Notes under the pieces: generated by a model
Told to the model about the DNA's origin: nothing
The model's database searches: none
The model's input: the letters and a program-made list of their open reading frames with translations, nothing else
Shown here: positions 1-6,693 of the stretch, one piece after another
Numbering within the stretch: the stretch's first letter is position 1
How the letters are laid out: each line of letters opens with the position of its first letter
From: Zymobacter sp047495495
GTDB lineage: Bacteria > Pseudomonadota > Gammaproteobacteria > Pseudomonadales > Halomonadaceae
DNA length: 64,000 nt
Reading direction: 5' to 3'
Assembly (NCBI RefSeq): GCF_047495495.1
Contig: NZ_CP179930.1
Coordinates: 1,922,001-1,986,000 of the forward strand
Position numbers and translations under genes: made by a program

Positions 1-243
1 ATTAACGGTGTCCGTGAGGTCAATTCATTGATCGAACATATCACTCAGGCATCACAGGAACAGCACCGCAGCATCCTGCAGACTCACAGCGCCTTCAATG
101 AGATCAACCAGTCGCTGCGTGACAATGCCCGCATGGTTGATGACGTTGCCCGTTCGACGAACGCTTTAAAGGCCCAGTCAGCCGCACTCACCGCACTGGT
201 CGACGACTTTTCATTGACAGAAGAACCCGCATCGACACCGTAG
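1..243 (+). CDS. Methyl-accepting chemotaxis protein, C-terminal end (partial)
   Basis: This is the last 80 residues of a chemoreceptor whose start lies outside the window; the frame is open from base 1. The sequence is the end of the cytoplasmic four-helix signalling hairpin: a heptad-like helix containing ASQEQ, then a DNARMVDD stretch that matches the usual QNA-LVEE segment of chemoreceptors, and a final helix ending LVDDF, followed by a short polar tail. These proteins sit in the inner membrane and control CheA through CheW. No CheR-docking pentapeptide is seen at the C-terminus. The ligand-binding part cannot be judged. Family assignment is fairly secure from the helix pattern alone. Confidence 0.85.
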   Translation: MNGVREVNSLIEHITQASQEQHRSILQTHSAFNEINQSLRDNARMVDDVARSTNALKAQSAALTALVDDFSLTEEPASTP

Positions 244-270
244 GCGCTTATAGCGCCGCGATTAGAATGC

Positions 271-306
271 AAAAAGGCCTGAGCAGAGATTGCTCAGGCC
301 TTTCCT
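271..306. terminator. Bidirectional rho-independent terminator
   Basis: An 11-bp perfect stem (arms 275-285 and 291-301, core AGGCCTGAGCA) with a 5-base loop has A residues on the left and T residues on the right. It lies between the chemoreceptor (+) and the convergent phnA-like gene (-) and can serve both. Confidence 0.85.
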
Positions 307-336
307 TTAACCACAACACGCGCTGTATCGATGCCG

Positions 337-681
337 TTATGCTTTCTTAACGAACATCGATTTCAGCTGCATGGCACCGATACCCGGCACTTTGCAATCA
401 ATGTCGTGATCGCCTTCAACCAGACGAATACCCTTAACGCGCGTACCCACCTTGATGACCTGGGAAGAGCCTTTCAGCTTCAGGTCCTTGATGACAGTGA
501 CGGTATCGCCGTCCTGAAGGAGGTTGCCATGAGCGTCATGAACGACCAGACCTTCTTCTTGAGCAGCGCTGTCGCTACCGTCTTTGGCCCACTCATGGGC
601 GCATTCTGGGCAGATGAACAGCGGGCCATCTTCGTAGGTATATTCGGAACCACAGGATGGGCAAGCAGGTAATGCGCTCAT
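337..681 (-). CDS. yjdM: PhnA/YjdM family zinc-ribbon protein
   Basis: The 114-residue protein matches the PhnA/YjdM family, which has about 111 residues in E. coli. It begins with a zinc ribbon (C7, C10, C24, C27 in a CPSC...CPEC arrangement) and continues with the PhnA beta domain, including the family segment LQDGDTVTVIKDLKLKG. The frame stays open about 70 codons upstream, but the ATG at 681 is chosen because an AAGGA ribosome site sits just before it and because the zinc ribbon then starts at the normal place. Despite the old name alkylphosphonate uptake protein, a direct role in phosphonate use has not been shown, and no phn genes are nearby. It is a single-gene unit ending at the shared terminator. 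Confidence 0.9.
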   Translation of the reverse strand: MSALPACPSCGSEYTYEDGPLFICPECAHEWAKDGSDSAAQEEGLVVHDAHGNLLQDGDTVTVIKDLKLKGSSQVIKVGTRVKGIRLVEGDHDIDCKVPGIGAMQLKSMFVKKA

Positions 682-1136
682 CAATTTTCCTTGTCTACGT
701 TCTTCTAATGTCCCACAAGCCCAGCCTTGATAAGGCTTGCGGCGAGGTAATGAGCGAAGCATGTTACCACACATCGCTTTTTCATGCCGGGACGCACAGT
801 CGCGCCTCGAATTCACTGTGATCAAATTGTGACACGGTGTTCTGTGGTTGCTCTCCAACACACCAAGCCGCGAGACAGACTCACGCTCCAAGTATGCTCA
901 GCAAAGTCTTACGGAGACTGCACGGTTTACGCACAGCCCCCTGCAGGCTCAGGGTGTACACATATGCCTGAGCTCAAGCACGCTCTTATCTTCGATACTC
1001 CCCCACCCCAGCATGAGCGCTTGCACGAATCGATTCTTCGATGCGATAAAGCCCTCGCCTCTGTATCTTTACCCTATACTCCGCGCGCTCTTTCTGGCCT
1101 TCAAAGCCCTACCGGCGATTGCCGTTCAAGTAGGGA
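682..1136. other. Intergenic region, no gene seen
   Basis: It lies upstream of the phnA-like gene and downstream of the LuxR genes. Open frames on the + strand here have no ribosome site and no recognisable product. A direct repeat TGTGA...TGTGA is present at about 817-833, but it is not a proper CRP dyad. I see no clear terminator for the LuxR operon. Confidence 0.5.
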
Positions 1137-1844
1137 TCAATGCAGCAGGCCCAAGAATACCGCGCGCACAACAGCCGCCGTCTTATTCGGCGCATCCAGC
1201 TTCATCATGGCATTGCGCAGGTGGAAATTGACCGTGCTGACGCTGATGTTCAGTATTTGAGAGGTCTGATCCGATGTTTTGCCATCGCCTGCCCAGCGCA
1301 GCACTTCCTTCTCACGAATGGAGAGGCTGACAGGACTGTGCTGACGCATTCGTGACATAGCACTATGAACAGCCGTGGTGATCCACTCAAGGTGAAAGTT
1401 CACTTCATTTTCAAGATAAGACTGCGAAATGACCTGGTCGCTGTCCACATAGAACATGCTGAACTGACCGCCCCCTTCCATGACCGACTGCGCCCAACCT
1501 CCGCGGTGTCCCCAGCCAAAGAATTCTTCGAACAGCTCGGGGTCCTGATCGAACAACCCACCTTCATGCTGACCAGTCCAGATGGCAGGTACGGTCGTTC
1601 GTGAACAGTGACGAGGAATTGGCGCATCATCATAGCCACCGGAGGCGTTCTTTTGATGCACCGCATCCTCAGATGAACCCAGTATACAGGCCTTCCTATT
1701 GGCTAGCGGAAGCGCGAGCTGTGTCCGCCACGTGCAGAAATTAAATCCCAAAGGCTTGACCGCTTCCAAGCTCACATCAACGATGTCCTGCATGTTCGTT
1801 TTTTCATGAAGCGACGTAAACAAGTCTATCTGCCAATTATTCAT
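1137..1844 (-). CDS. LuxR-family regulator with autoinducer-binding domain (solo, copy 1)
   Basis: The 235-residue protein has the two-domain LuxR layout: an N-terminal autoinducer-binding domain (about residues 1-165, with conserved aromatic and glycine positions in the PAIW and GWGHRGGW segments) and a C-terminal LuxR helix-turn-helix (SIREKEVLRWAGDGKTSDQ, then ILNISVSTVNFHLRNAM). The ATG at 1844 is preceded by AAGGAG at good spacing and gives the same length and start (MNNWQIDLF) as the paralogue at 2937-3644; an in-frame TTG at 1859 is less likely. It starts 11 bases after the middle regulator ends, so the two are probably co-transcribed. No luxI-type synthase lies in the window, so this is a LuxR solo; the ligand is unknown. 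Confidence 0.9.
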   Translation of the reverse strand: MNNWQIDLFTSLHEKTNMQDIVDVSLEAVKPLGFNFCTWRTQLALPLANRKACILGSSEDAVHQKNASGGYDDAPIPRHCSRTTVPAIWTGQHEGGLFDQDPELFEEFFGWGHRGGWAQSVMEGGGQFSMFYVDSDQVISQSYLENEVNFHLEWITTAVHSAMSRMRQHSPVSLSIREKEVLRWAGDGKTSDQTSQILNISVSTVNFHLRNAMMKLDAPNKTAAVVRAVFLGLLH

Positions 1845-1855
1845 GGCCAACTCCT

Positions 1856-2578
1856 TCAATCGATCAGTCCAAGAAAAAGGGCATGAACAACCAATGCGTG
1901 CACGCTGTCGCAGCCAAATTTCTTACGCAAATCATCTAGCATCGAAAAAAGCTTTATTGCATTAATACTGCTATCTGCCATCACGTTCTTTATAGACGCA
2001 TTATGCCAATACAGCTTTCTTAGCAGCGCAATCTCATCAGGAGAAATATAGTGATCCAATGAAGACTTCTTTAGTTCATCCATGCGGATATAGGCTGCCG
2101 CACTCACCCATTGCATGTGCTGTTCGGCATGCCAAATTTCATCTGGAGAAAGAATGCTTCGGCTTTCCACAAAGAATATGCCTTTCTGACCATCATGGGC
2201 CGAGGTAGAAATGGCCCAACCGCTGTGGTGGCCTGTGCCGTAATACTCTTCCAGTACCTCTGGAGCCTGAAAGAACAGGTCTTCGTCCGTTGTTCCCCGC
2301 CATGAAATGGGGGCCTGAGAAATTGCACAGTGGCGAGGCACAGGAGCATAGTCACAATCGCCATTAGCGATCTTTTCCAATGCCTTATCTTCGATAGCAT
2401 TGAACGCCACAACACCATTGCTGTTGCTTTTTTTTGCGGGCTGCGTGTTAGTACGCCATCCGCAGAAATCGAACCCAAAAGGCCGGACAGCATCCAGAGA
2501 AGCATCCATAACCGTTTTTACGGAATGAGCTGAATCCAGAGCTGAAAATAGATCCAATTTCCAGTTATTGGTGTTCAT
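1856..2578 (-). CDS. Degenerate LuxR-family protein, DNA-binding domain eroded
   Basis: This 240-residue protein aligns end to end with its two neighbours: the same start (NNWKLDLFSAL), the same central PVPRHC and GHHSGWA segments, and the same C-terminal ending ALFLGLID. Its helix-turn-helix is heavily changed. The glycine after the LRW helix and the recognition-helix pattern STVNFH are absent; NAIKLFSMLDDL occupies that place. By family knowledge it should bind DNA poorly or differently, while dimerisation and ligand binding may persist. It may therefore modulate the other two regulators by forming mixed dimers, as truncated TrlR does to TraR. That is inference; it could also be decaying. 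The reading frame is intact. The ribosome site is weak (AAAGAA). Confidence 0.8.
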   Translation of the reverse strand: MNTNNWKLDLFSALDSAHSVKTVMDASLDAVRPFGFDFCGWRTNTQPAKKSNSNGVVAFNAIEDKALEKIANGDCDYAPVPRHCAISQAPISWRGTTDEDLFFQAPEVLEEYYGTGHHSGWAISTSAHDGQKGIFFVESRSILSPDEIWHAEQHMQWVSAAAYIRMDELKKSSLDHYISPDEIALLRKLYWHNASIKNVMADSSINAIKLFSMLDDLRKKFGCDSVHALVVHALFLGLID

Positions 2579-2936
2579 TTCTTTAGGATATCCTCTTGAT
2601 TAACGCCCACTCTAAAAAACTGCCGAAACCATAACTACTGTCCTTTATGACAGGTATATATAAAACAAACGGTATACAAGCAATATCGTACTATGCATCT
2701 TCCATTTAGAGCACGCCTCATCCCCCCAATACCCATGTCATTGAGAAGCATTAACACCATAAAATTGCAATAGAAACCGTCTATTTTAGAAAGGGCAAAA
2801 GTAATCACTCAAGTCATGAAACAACTGGTTAAGACGCCATTCGAATAATATCATTACAGAAAAGATAATGGTTATTCATCGAAGTCCAGTGCACAAAGTA
2901 TGCGCACTGGGCTTATTCCACAGCATTCATACCTTA
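2579..2936. other. AT-rich LuxR intergenic and promoter region
   Basis: No gene is seen in this 358-base gap. It holds the promoter and lux-box-like dyad listed separately. A hairpin with arms at 2883-2892 and 2904-2913 (core CCAGTGC/GCACTGG) lies just after the stop of the 2937-3644 gene. It could be that gene's terminator, although no T run follows it. Confidence 0.5.
2636..2683 (-). promoter_or_regulatory. Promoter with lux-box-like dyad for the middle LuxR gene
   Basis: Read on the minus strand, TTGCTT (2683-2678) and TATATA (2660-2655) are separated by exactly 17 bases and make a plausible sigma-70 promoter. Directly after the -10 box lies ACCTGTCATAAAGGACAGTA (2655-2636). Its left half matches the classical lux box ACCTGT-N8-ACAGGT perfectly, its right half keeps ACAG, and the spacing is the canonical 20 bp. 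A site between -10 and +1 usually represses. Binding is not shown. Confidence 0.5.
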
Positions 2937-3644
2937 TTAATGCAATAACCCCAGAAATATAGCACGCACTACTGCTGCCGTTTTATTAGGTGCATCAAGC
3001 TTCAGCATCGCATTGCGCATGTGGAAGTTGACTGTACTAGCACTGATATTCAGTATCTGGGCAATCTGATCAGATGTCTTTCCGTCCCCTGACCAACGCA
3101 GAATTTCCTTTTCGCGTAGGGACAGCTGAACATCATGCTGCCGCCGCAGTTGAGACATGGCGCTGTGCACAGCGGTCGTGATCCACTCAAGGTGAAAGCC
3201 CACCTCACGCTCAAGATAGGACTGCGGCATTATTTCGGCGCTATCAACTAAGAACATACTGAACTGCCCCGCGCCTTCCATCACCGATTGCGCCCAACCA
3301 CCTTTATGACCCCAGCCAAAGAACTCTTCCAGTAGCGCAGGATCCTTTTCGAAAATCGCCCCCTCATGCCGCCCGGTCCAGATCGCAGGCACGGTCGTTT
3401 TGGAACAGTGAGTCGTGATGGGGGCTTCGTCATAGCCACCCGCCGCATTTTTCTGATGCACCTTATCCTCGGAGCTGCCTAGGACACACGACCGTCTGTG
3501 CGCAAGTGGAAAGGCCAACCTTGTCTTCCACGTACAGAAAGTAAAACCCAACGGCTGCACGGCCTTCAGCGCAACATCGACCACATCCTGCATGCTGTTC
3601 TTTTCATGCAGTGCCGAAAAAAGGTCTATCTGCCAGTTATTCAT
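2937..3644 (-). CDS. LuxR-family regulator with autoinducer-binding domain (solo, copy 2)
   Basis: At 235 residues this is a close paralogue of the protein at 1137-1844, with the same length and near-identical stretches throughout, including GWGHKGGWAQSVMEG. The N-terminal autoinducer-binding domain is followed by an intact LuxR helix-turn-helix (SLREKEILRWSGDGKTSDQ, then ILNISASTVNFHMRNAM). The ATG at 3644 has AGAGGA upstream. The high similarity suggests a fairly recent tandem duplication, with the more diverged third copy between the two. No acyl-homoserine-lactone synthase is near, so the signal may come from outside or from a distant gene. A TATAAA lies about 30 bases before the start but has no good -35, which may mean activator-dependent transcription. 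Confidence 0.9.
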   Translation of the reverse strand: MNNWQIDLFSALHEKNSMQDVVDVALKAVQPLGFTFCTWKTRLAFPLAHRRSCVLGSSEDKVHQKNAAGGYDEAPITTHCSKTTVPAIWTGRHEGAIFEKDPALLEEFFGWGHKGGWAQSVMEGAGQFSMFLVDSAEIMPQSYLEREVGFHLEWITTAVHSAMSQLRRQHDVQLSLREKEILRWSGDGKTSDQIAQILNISASTVNFHMRNAMLKLDAPNKTAAVVRAIFLGLLH

Positions 3645-4046
3645 TGCATCCTCTCTACTTTATTCATTTTTATAGGAATGAAGAGCCAATGCACCACCAT
3701 GCCATCCCAATCAACAAGGGTTAATTGATATTCAGCTTATCTCATCAATGTTCAATCGCCGGTGGTCCACTTAGCGCACTCATACTCATCTGGTGCAATG
3801 ATACCCATCTTTGTTATATATTCATGTGTCTATTCCATAATAACATTCAGGCTATTCACCCCAATATTCAGCAAGACTAAAATAGAATAACCAAACGTTA
3901 ATTACTTATTAATATATAAATTAGTTCAACAAATAGAAGATGATGTTATCCATAAAAAAGAAGGCCCCTTTCTTTATGAGAGGAGCCTTCTTATTGAAGA
4001 GCAGCGACTATCGCGTCATTTTGACGCTCACACTGCTGTCAGCCAC
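3645..4046. other. AT-rich intergenic region upstream of the first LuxR gene
   Basis: No gene is seen. The region contains the presumed promoter of the LuxR gene at 2937-3644 and, at its right end, the terminator of the epimerase gene. I searched by eye for a CT-N12-AG lux-type dyad like that at 2636-2655 and found none. Confidence 0.5.
3950..3993 (-). terminator. Rho-independent terminator of the epimerase gene
   Basis: The arms AAGAAGGC (3958-3965) and GCCTTCTT (3985-3992) form a stem that extends inward with CCT/AGG. On the minus strand a run of six T follows. It lies about 55 bases past the stop of the gene ending at 4047. Confidence 0.88.
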
Positions 4047-5216
4047 TTATTCGTATGCAATCGGCTGATCGCTGACCGTCGTTTCGCGTCCGGCCTGAAT
4101 CTCTTCGACCTCACGTTCAACCTGAGCGATATCATCAGCACCGTGCAGCAGCGTGTAGATCACGTTGAAATCAACGGATTCGCCTGCTGCCAGGGATTTA
4201 ACACGGCCCTGCTCACGCTCAACCGTAACGGGGTAGCAGAAACCGGTACCCGGTTCGATACCGGTAACGTAACCGTGTTTGAGGGTATCGGTGTTCTTCC
4301 ACAGCGACAGTACCGGCAGCGTACGGGTGTCAAAAGCGATAGCAACGCCACGTTCGCCCGCTTTGTCGATCAGCGCCACTTTGGTATTGCCCGCTTTGTT
4401 CGCATACGGACGAATATTGAACATCATTTCATCAAAATTCGCCGTCGGCCCAACGAACGTCTGCCAGTCAGACAGACCCGGTTTGGCGTAGTCGTTGAAC
4501 GGTGAGATATGCTCGACCGGCGCAACGAAGCGAGCGCCTTCTTCCAGCAGCGGCGCACCGAAGTTGCTGTGGTAAACCAGCTGGTAATCGTGCGGGTATT
4601 CGCCGACGTTGGTCAGGTGATCGTGGATGGCAAAGGACTGGCTGCCCAGTTCATAGGACAGTTCCGTCCAGCATTCGAAGTAGACACCTTTGAACACTTT
4701 TTCTTTGACCAAGCCGCGAATGCGAACGGTCGGACGATCTTCATCGCTGATTTCGACTTCTACGCGTGATGCCGGCAAGTTGCCTGCACGGCCGTGCAGC
4801 GTATAGAACATGTTGCCTTCACGAACGGGGTGGCCCGCCCATGCATAGCCGCAGCGCACCATCATTTCATTGAAGGATTCCGCCCAACCACAACCACCGT
4901 TTGCTTCAAGGTTGATGGTTTTCGGGTGAGCGATTTCGTCTACCGGGGAATCCCAGCCAAGGCGTGTGCCGTCGTGGCTGAAGACTTCCAGAATATCCAT
5001 GCCGCGTGTCGGGCACAGGCTGATGGTCAGGCCGTTTTCGCAGGTCAGCGTGATGACACGCACGCCATCCTGACGACCGCCTTCCAGTACTTCTTGAGTC
5101 AGCGTGAACGGGGTATCGCTGATGCGATCGCTATCGAAGCTATCGCTATCAAAGAACCAGTCACCTTCATCGTAGCCCATTGCTGTGTCGGACAGGGTAA
5201 ACAGCAGCTTTGCCAT
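4047..5216 (-). CDS. Aldose 1-epimerase-like protein (DUF4432 family)
   Basis: This 389-residue soluble protein belongs to the galactose-mutarotase-like superfamily, DUF4432 type. Visible family features are an all-beta pattern, LCPTRGMDI near residue 70, the conserved LHGRAGNLPA segment in the middle, and a late ELWK-like block (SLWKNTDTLKHGYVTGIEPGT). Members of this group are thought to act on sugars or sugar derivatives, but the substrate is not known. The ATG at 5216 has a strong AAGGAG site. It is a single-gene unit with its own terminator and an operator-like palindrome upstream, which suggests control by a sugar-responsive repressor. No transporter or regulator for it is beside it. 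Confidence 0.85.
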   Translation of the reverse strand: MAKLLFTLSDTAMGYDEGDWFFDSDSFDSDRISDTPFTLTQEVLEGGRQDGVRVITLTCENGLTISLCPTRGMDILEVFSHDGTRLGWDSPVDEIAHPKTINLEANGGCGWAESFNEMMVRCGYAWAGHPVREGNMFYTLHGRAGNLPASRVEVEISDEDRPTVRIRGLVKEKVFKGVYFECWTELSYELGSQSFAIHDHLTNVGEYPHDYQLVYHSNFGAPLLEEGARFVAPVEHISPFNDYAKPGLSDWQTFVGPTANFDEMMFNIRPYANKAGNTKVALIDKAGERGVAIAFDTRTLPVLSLWKNTDTLKHGYVTGIEPGTGFCYPVTVEREQGRVKSLAAGESVDFNVIYTLLHGADDIAQVEREVEEIQAGRETTVSDQPIAYE

Positions 5217-5575
5217 GAAACGCTCCTTGCATACATCAAGGGATGTTCTTCAGTCGACGGACTCCGCAGGACAGTGCTTTCACTGCCAGAGAGATTGCGG
5301 AGCAGTCAACTACTCAAATACTGTGATCATGAATAAGCGCTTATGAGACAAATTACAATCCGACCAAAGTGGAGCAGCGTCTTTAAAATAAAAATGATGA
5401 GGGACATCTTCTTGCTTTAAAATACTCTCCCAAGAGCAAAATATAGCCCACCTAAAATCACTTTAAGAAAGGTGACTTCGAAGAAAATTTATTCAAAATT
5501 ATAACACAAAAAAACCATCCAACATTACTCATCCATATAATTAATTCAAAATAATTATTGCTCAAAAAATACAAG
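5217..5575. other. Intergenic region with structured leader of the epimerase gene
   Basis: No gene is seen. In the presumed 5' leader of the epimerase gene a nested inverted repeat occurs: outer arms CTCCGCA (5262-5268) and TGCGGAG (5296-5302), inner arms CAGTG (5272-5276) and CACTG (5281-5285). From about 5380 the sequence becomes markedly AT-rich, marking the edge of the foreign segment. I see no clear terminator after the receiver gene. Confidence 0.5.
5333..5344. promoter_or_regulatory. Palindromic operator candidate upstream of the epimerase gene
   Basis: The perfect 12-bp palindrome ATAAGCGCTTAT has the central CG and flanking A/T typical of LacI/GalR-family operators. It lies about 120 bases before the epimerase start, overlapping a possible -10 (TTGGTC-N16-CATAAG on the minus strand). 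The cognate regulator is not in the window. Confidence 0.4.
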
Positions 5576-5986
5576 TTATAATATTCTCTCTAATTTATCT
5601 TTCAAAGCTTTAGCCCTTCCTTTAGGTATGTATGATACTCCCAATCGATTACATATTTCTTCAACCTCAGAATTGTCATGAACTGAGTAGACTATAATTC
5701 TCTTTCCGTTAATCCCTTTGGTTCGCGCTTGTTGAGCTATAAACAAACCTCTGAATTCTTGAAAGACCTTCTGCTTTTGCTTTATTGAAGCCTCAAGCTC
5801 TGGTGAAACAGGCACATTTAAGTCTAATACTAAAGCCGAGTATTCATCAACTTTAGCACTATTAAGCTCTTCATAAGCATCATGAACCGATGTCAGAAAC
5901 TTAGTTTTAAAACCTAATGATTCGACAAAGTCTTCTAGCCAGTCGAGAAACATTGGCTCATCATCAAGTATAAATACTTTTTTCAT
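5576..5986 (-). CDS. Stand-alone response-regulator receiver protein
   Basis: This 136-residue protein is a single receiver domain with all key residues: the acidic pair D8-D9 (ILDDEP), phosphoacceptor D55 (LVLDLNVP), the switch serine in VYSVHD and the conserved lysine in IPKG. No output domain follows. Its start overlaps the kinase stop by four bases (ATGA), so the two are translationally coupled and it is almost certainly the kinase partner. It may pass the phosphate on, bind a target protein such as the nuclease encoded two genes upstream, or act as a phosphate sink like the stand-alone receiver DtcB of Detocs. The AT-rich composition sets it apart from the core genes. The role is inferred. 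Confidence 0.88.
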   Translation of the reverse strand: MKKVFILDDEPMFLDWLEDFVESLGFKTKFLTSVHDAYEELNSAKVDEYSALVLDLNVPVSPELEASIKQKQKVFQEFRGLFIAQQARTKGINGKRIIVYSVHDNSEVEEICNRLGVSYIPKGRAKALKDKLERIL

Positions 5987-6693
5987 TTCAAAAAACCGTT
6001 TGGTATTCTAATTTCAAATTTTGTCATCCCTGCTAGTGAATGATGAGCAGAGATTGATCCTTTAAACACATTTTCTATAATTAACTTACATATGTGAAGT
6101 CCAAGGCCTGAGCCAGATGATGTTCTTTGTTTTGCGCTTTTAGCTCTATAGCCAATTCCAAACAAGTCTTCATCATTGGAAAAAGGTTCGCTGTAACCTT
6201 CAAAAACAATAATAAGATCATTTGATTTTTTTTGTATACTGTTTTTTATTACCAATACAGTGCCAGGCTTCCCGTACTTTACACCATTATCAATTAAGTT
6301 CATAAAAACTTGCTTTAATAGATTTGGATCTCCACTAACACAGTTCTGAATTTTTCTGTTTTCTAATTCAATTTTAATATGATCATGCTGCCCCTGATCT
6401 TGAAAAAATTGTGCTGACTCAATAATTGCTTGAGGTATAACTGTTATTTTAAGAGACGAGTGTGAAATTGATGCTGTATTTCCTGAAGCATATTCTGCAA
6501 AATAAGAAAGATTTCTTATTAGCGAAACTGTATATTCTAGTTGCGACCTCGCTCGGCGCAGACGTTGCTCTCTTTTATATTCTGGAACAACACCATCTAT
6601 CAAATTATCAAGAGCCCCAATAACCCCACTCATTGGATTAATTGCTTGATGAGTGATATTTTGAATTAAAAATAATGTATCGTTGCTATCCAT
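5983..6693 (-). CDS. Soluble histidine kinase without sensor domain
   Basis: This 236-residue protein has no membrane segment and no recognisable sensor domain. The dimerisation/phosphoacceptor helix begins at the N-terminus with the likely phospho-histidine H15 in NITHQAINPMSG. A GHKL ATPase domain follows: N-box FMNLIDNGVKYG, a glycine segment GIGYRAKS, and G2 box GSGLGLHICKLI. The usual acidic-glycine G1 motif is altered (VFEGYSEPFS), so activity should be tested. The start overlaps the nuclease gene by eight bases and the stop overlaps the receiver by four. With no input domain of its own, it may be switched by a partner, perhaps the upstream nuclease-like protein; that is inference. The gene is AT-rich and probably acquired. 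Confidence 0.87.
   Translation of the reverse strand: MDSNDTLFLIQNITHQAINPMSGVIGALDNLIDGVVPEYKREQRLRRARSQLEYTVSLIRNLSYFAEYASGNTASISHSSLKITVIPQAIIESAQFFQDQGQHDHIKIELENRKIQNCVSGDPNLLKQVFMNLIDNGVKYGKPGTVLVIKNSIQKKSNDLIIVFEGYSEPFSNDEDLFGIGYRAKSAKQRTSSGSGLGLHICKLIIENVFKGSISAHHSLAGMTKFEIRIPNGFLK

Noticed and set aside
817..833. CRP binding site
   Set aside because: The two TGTGA motifs are direct repeats rather than the inverted TGTGA-N6-TCACA arrangement.
784..1260. Plus-strand open frames upstream of the phnA-like gene
   Set aside because: No ribosome site, no recognisable protein features, and they run into the antisense of the LuxR gene.
1137..3644. Complete quorum-sensing locus with a luxI synthase
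   Set aside because: No LuxI-type acyltransferase frame is found on either strand near the LuxR genes.
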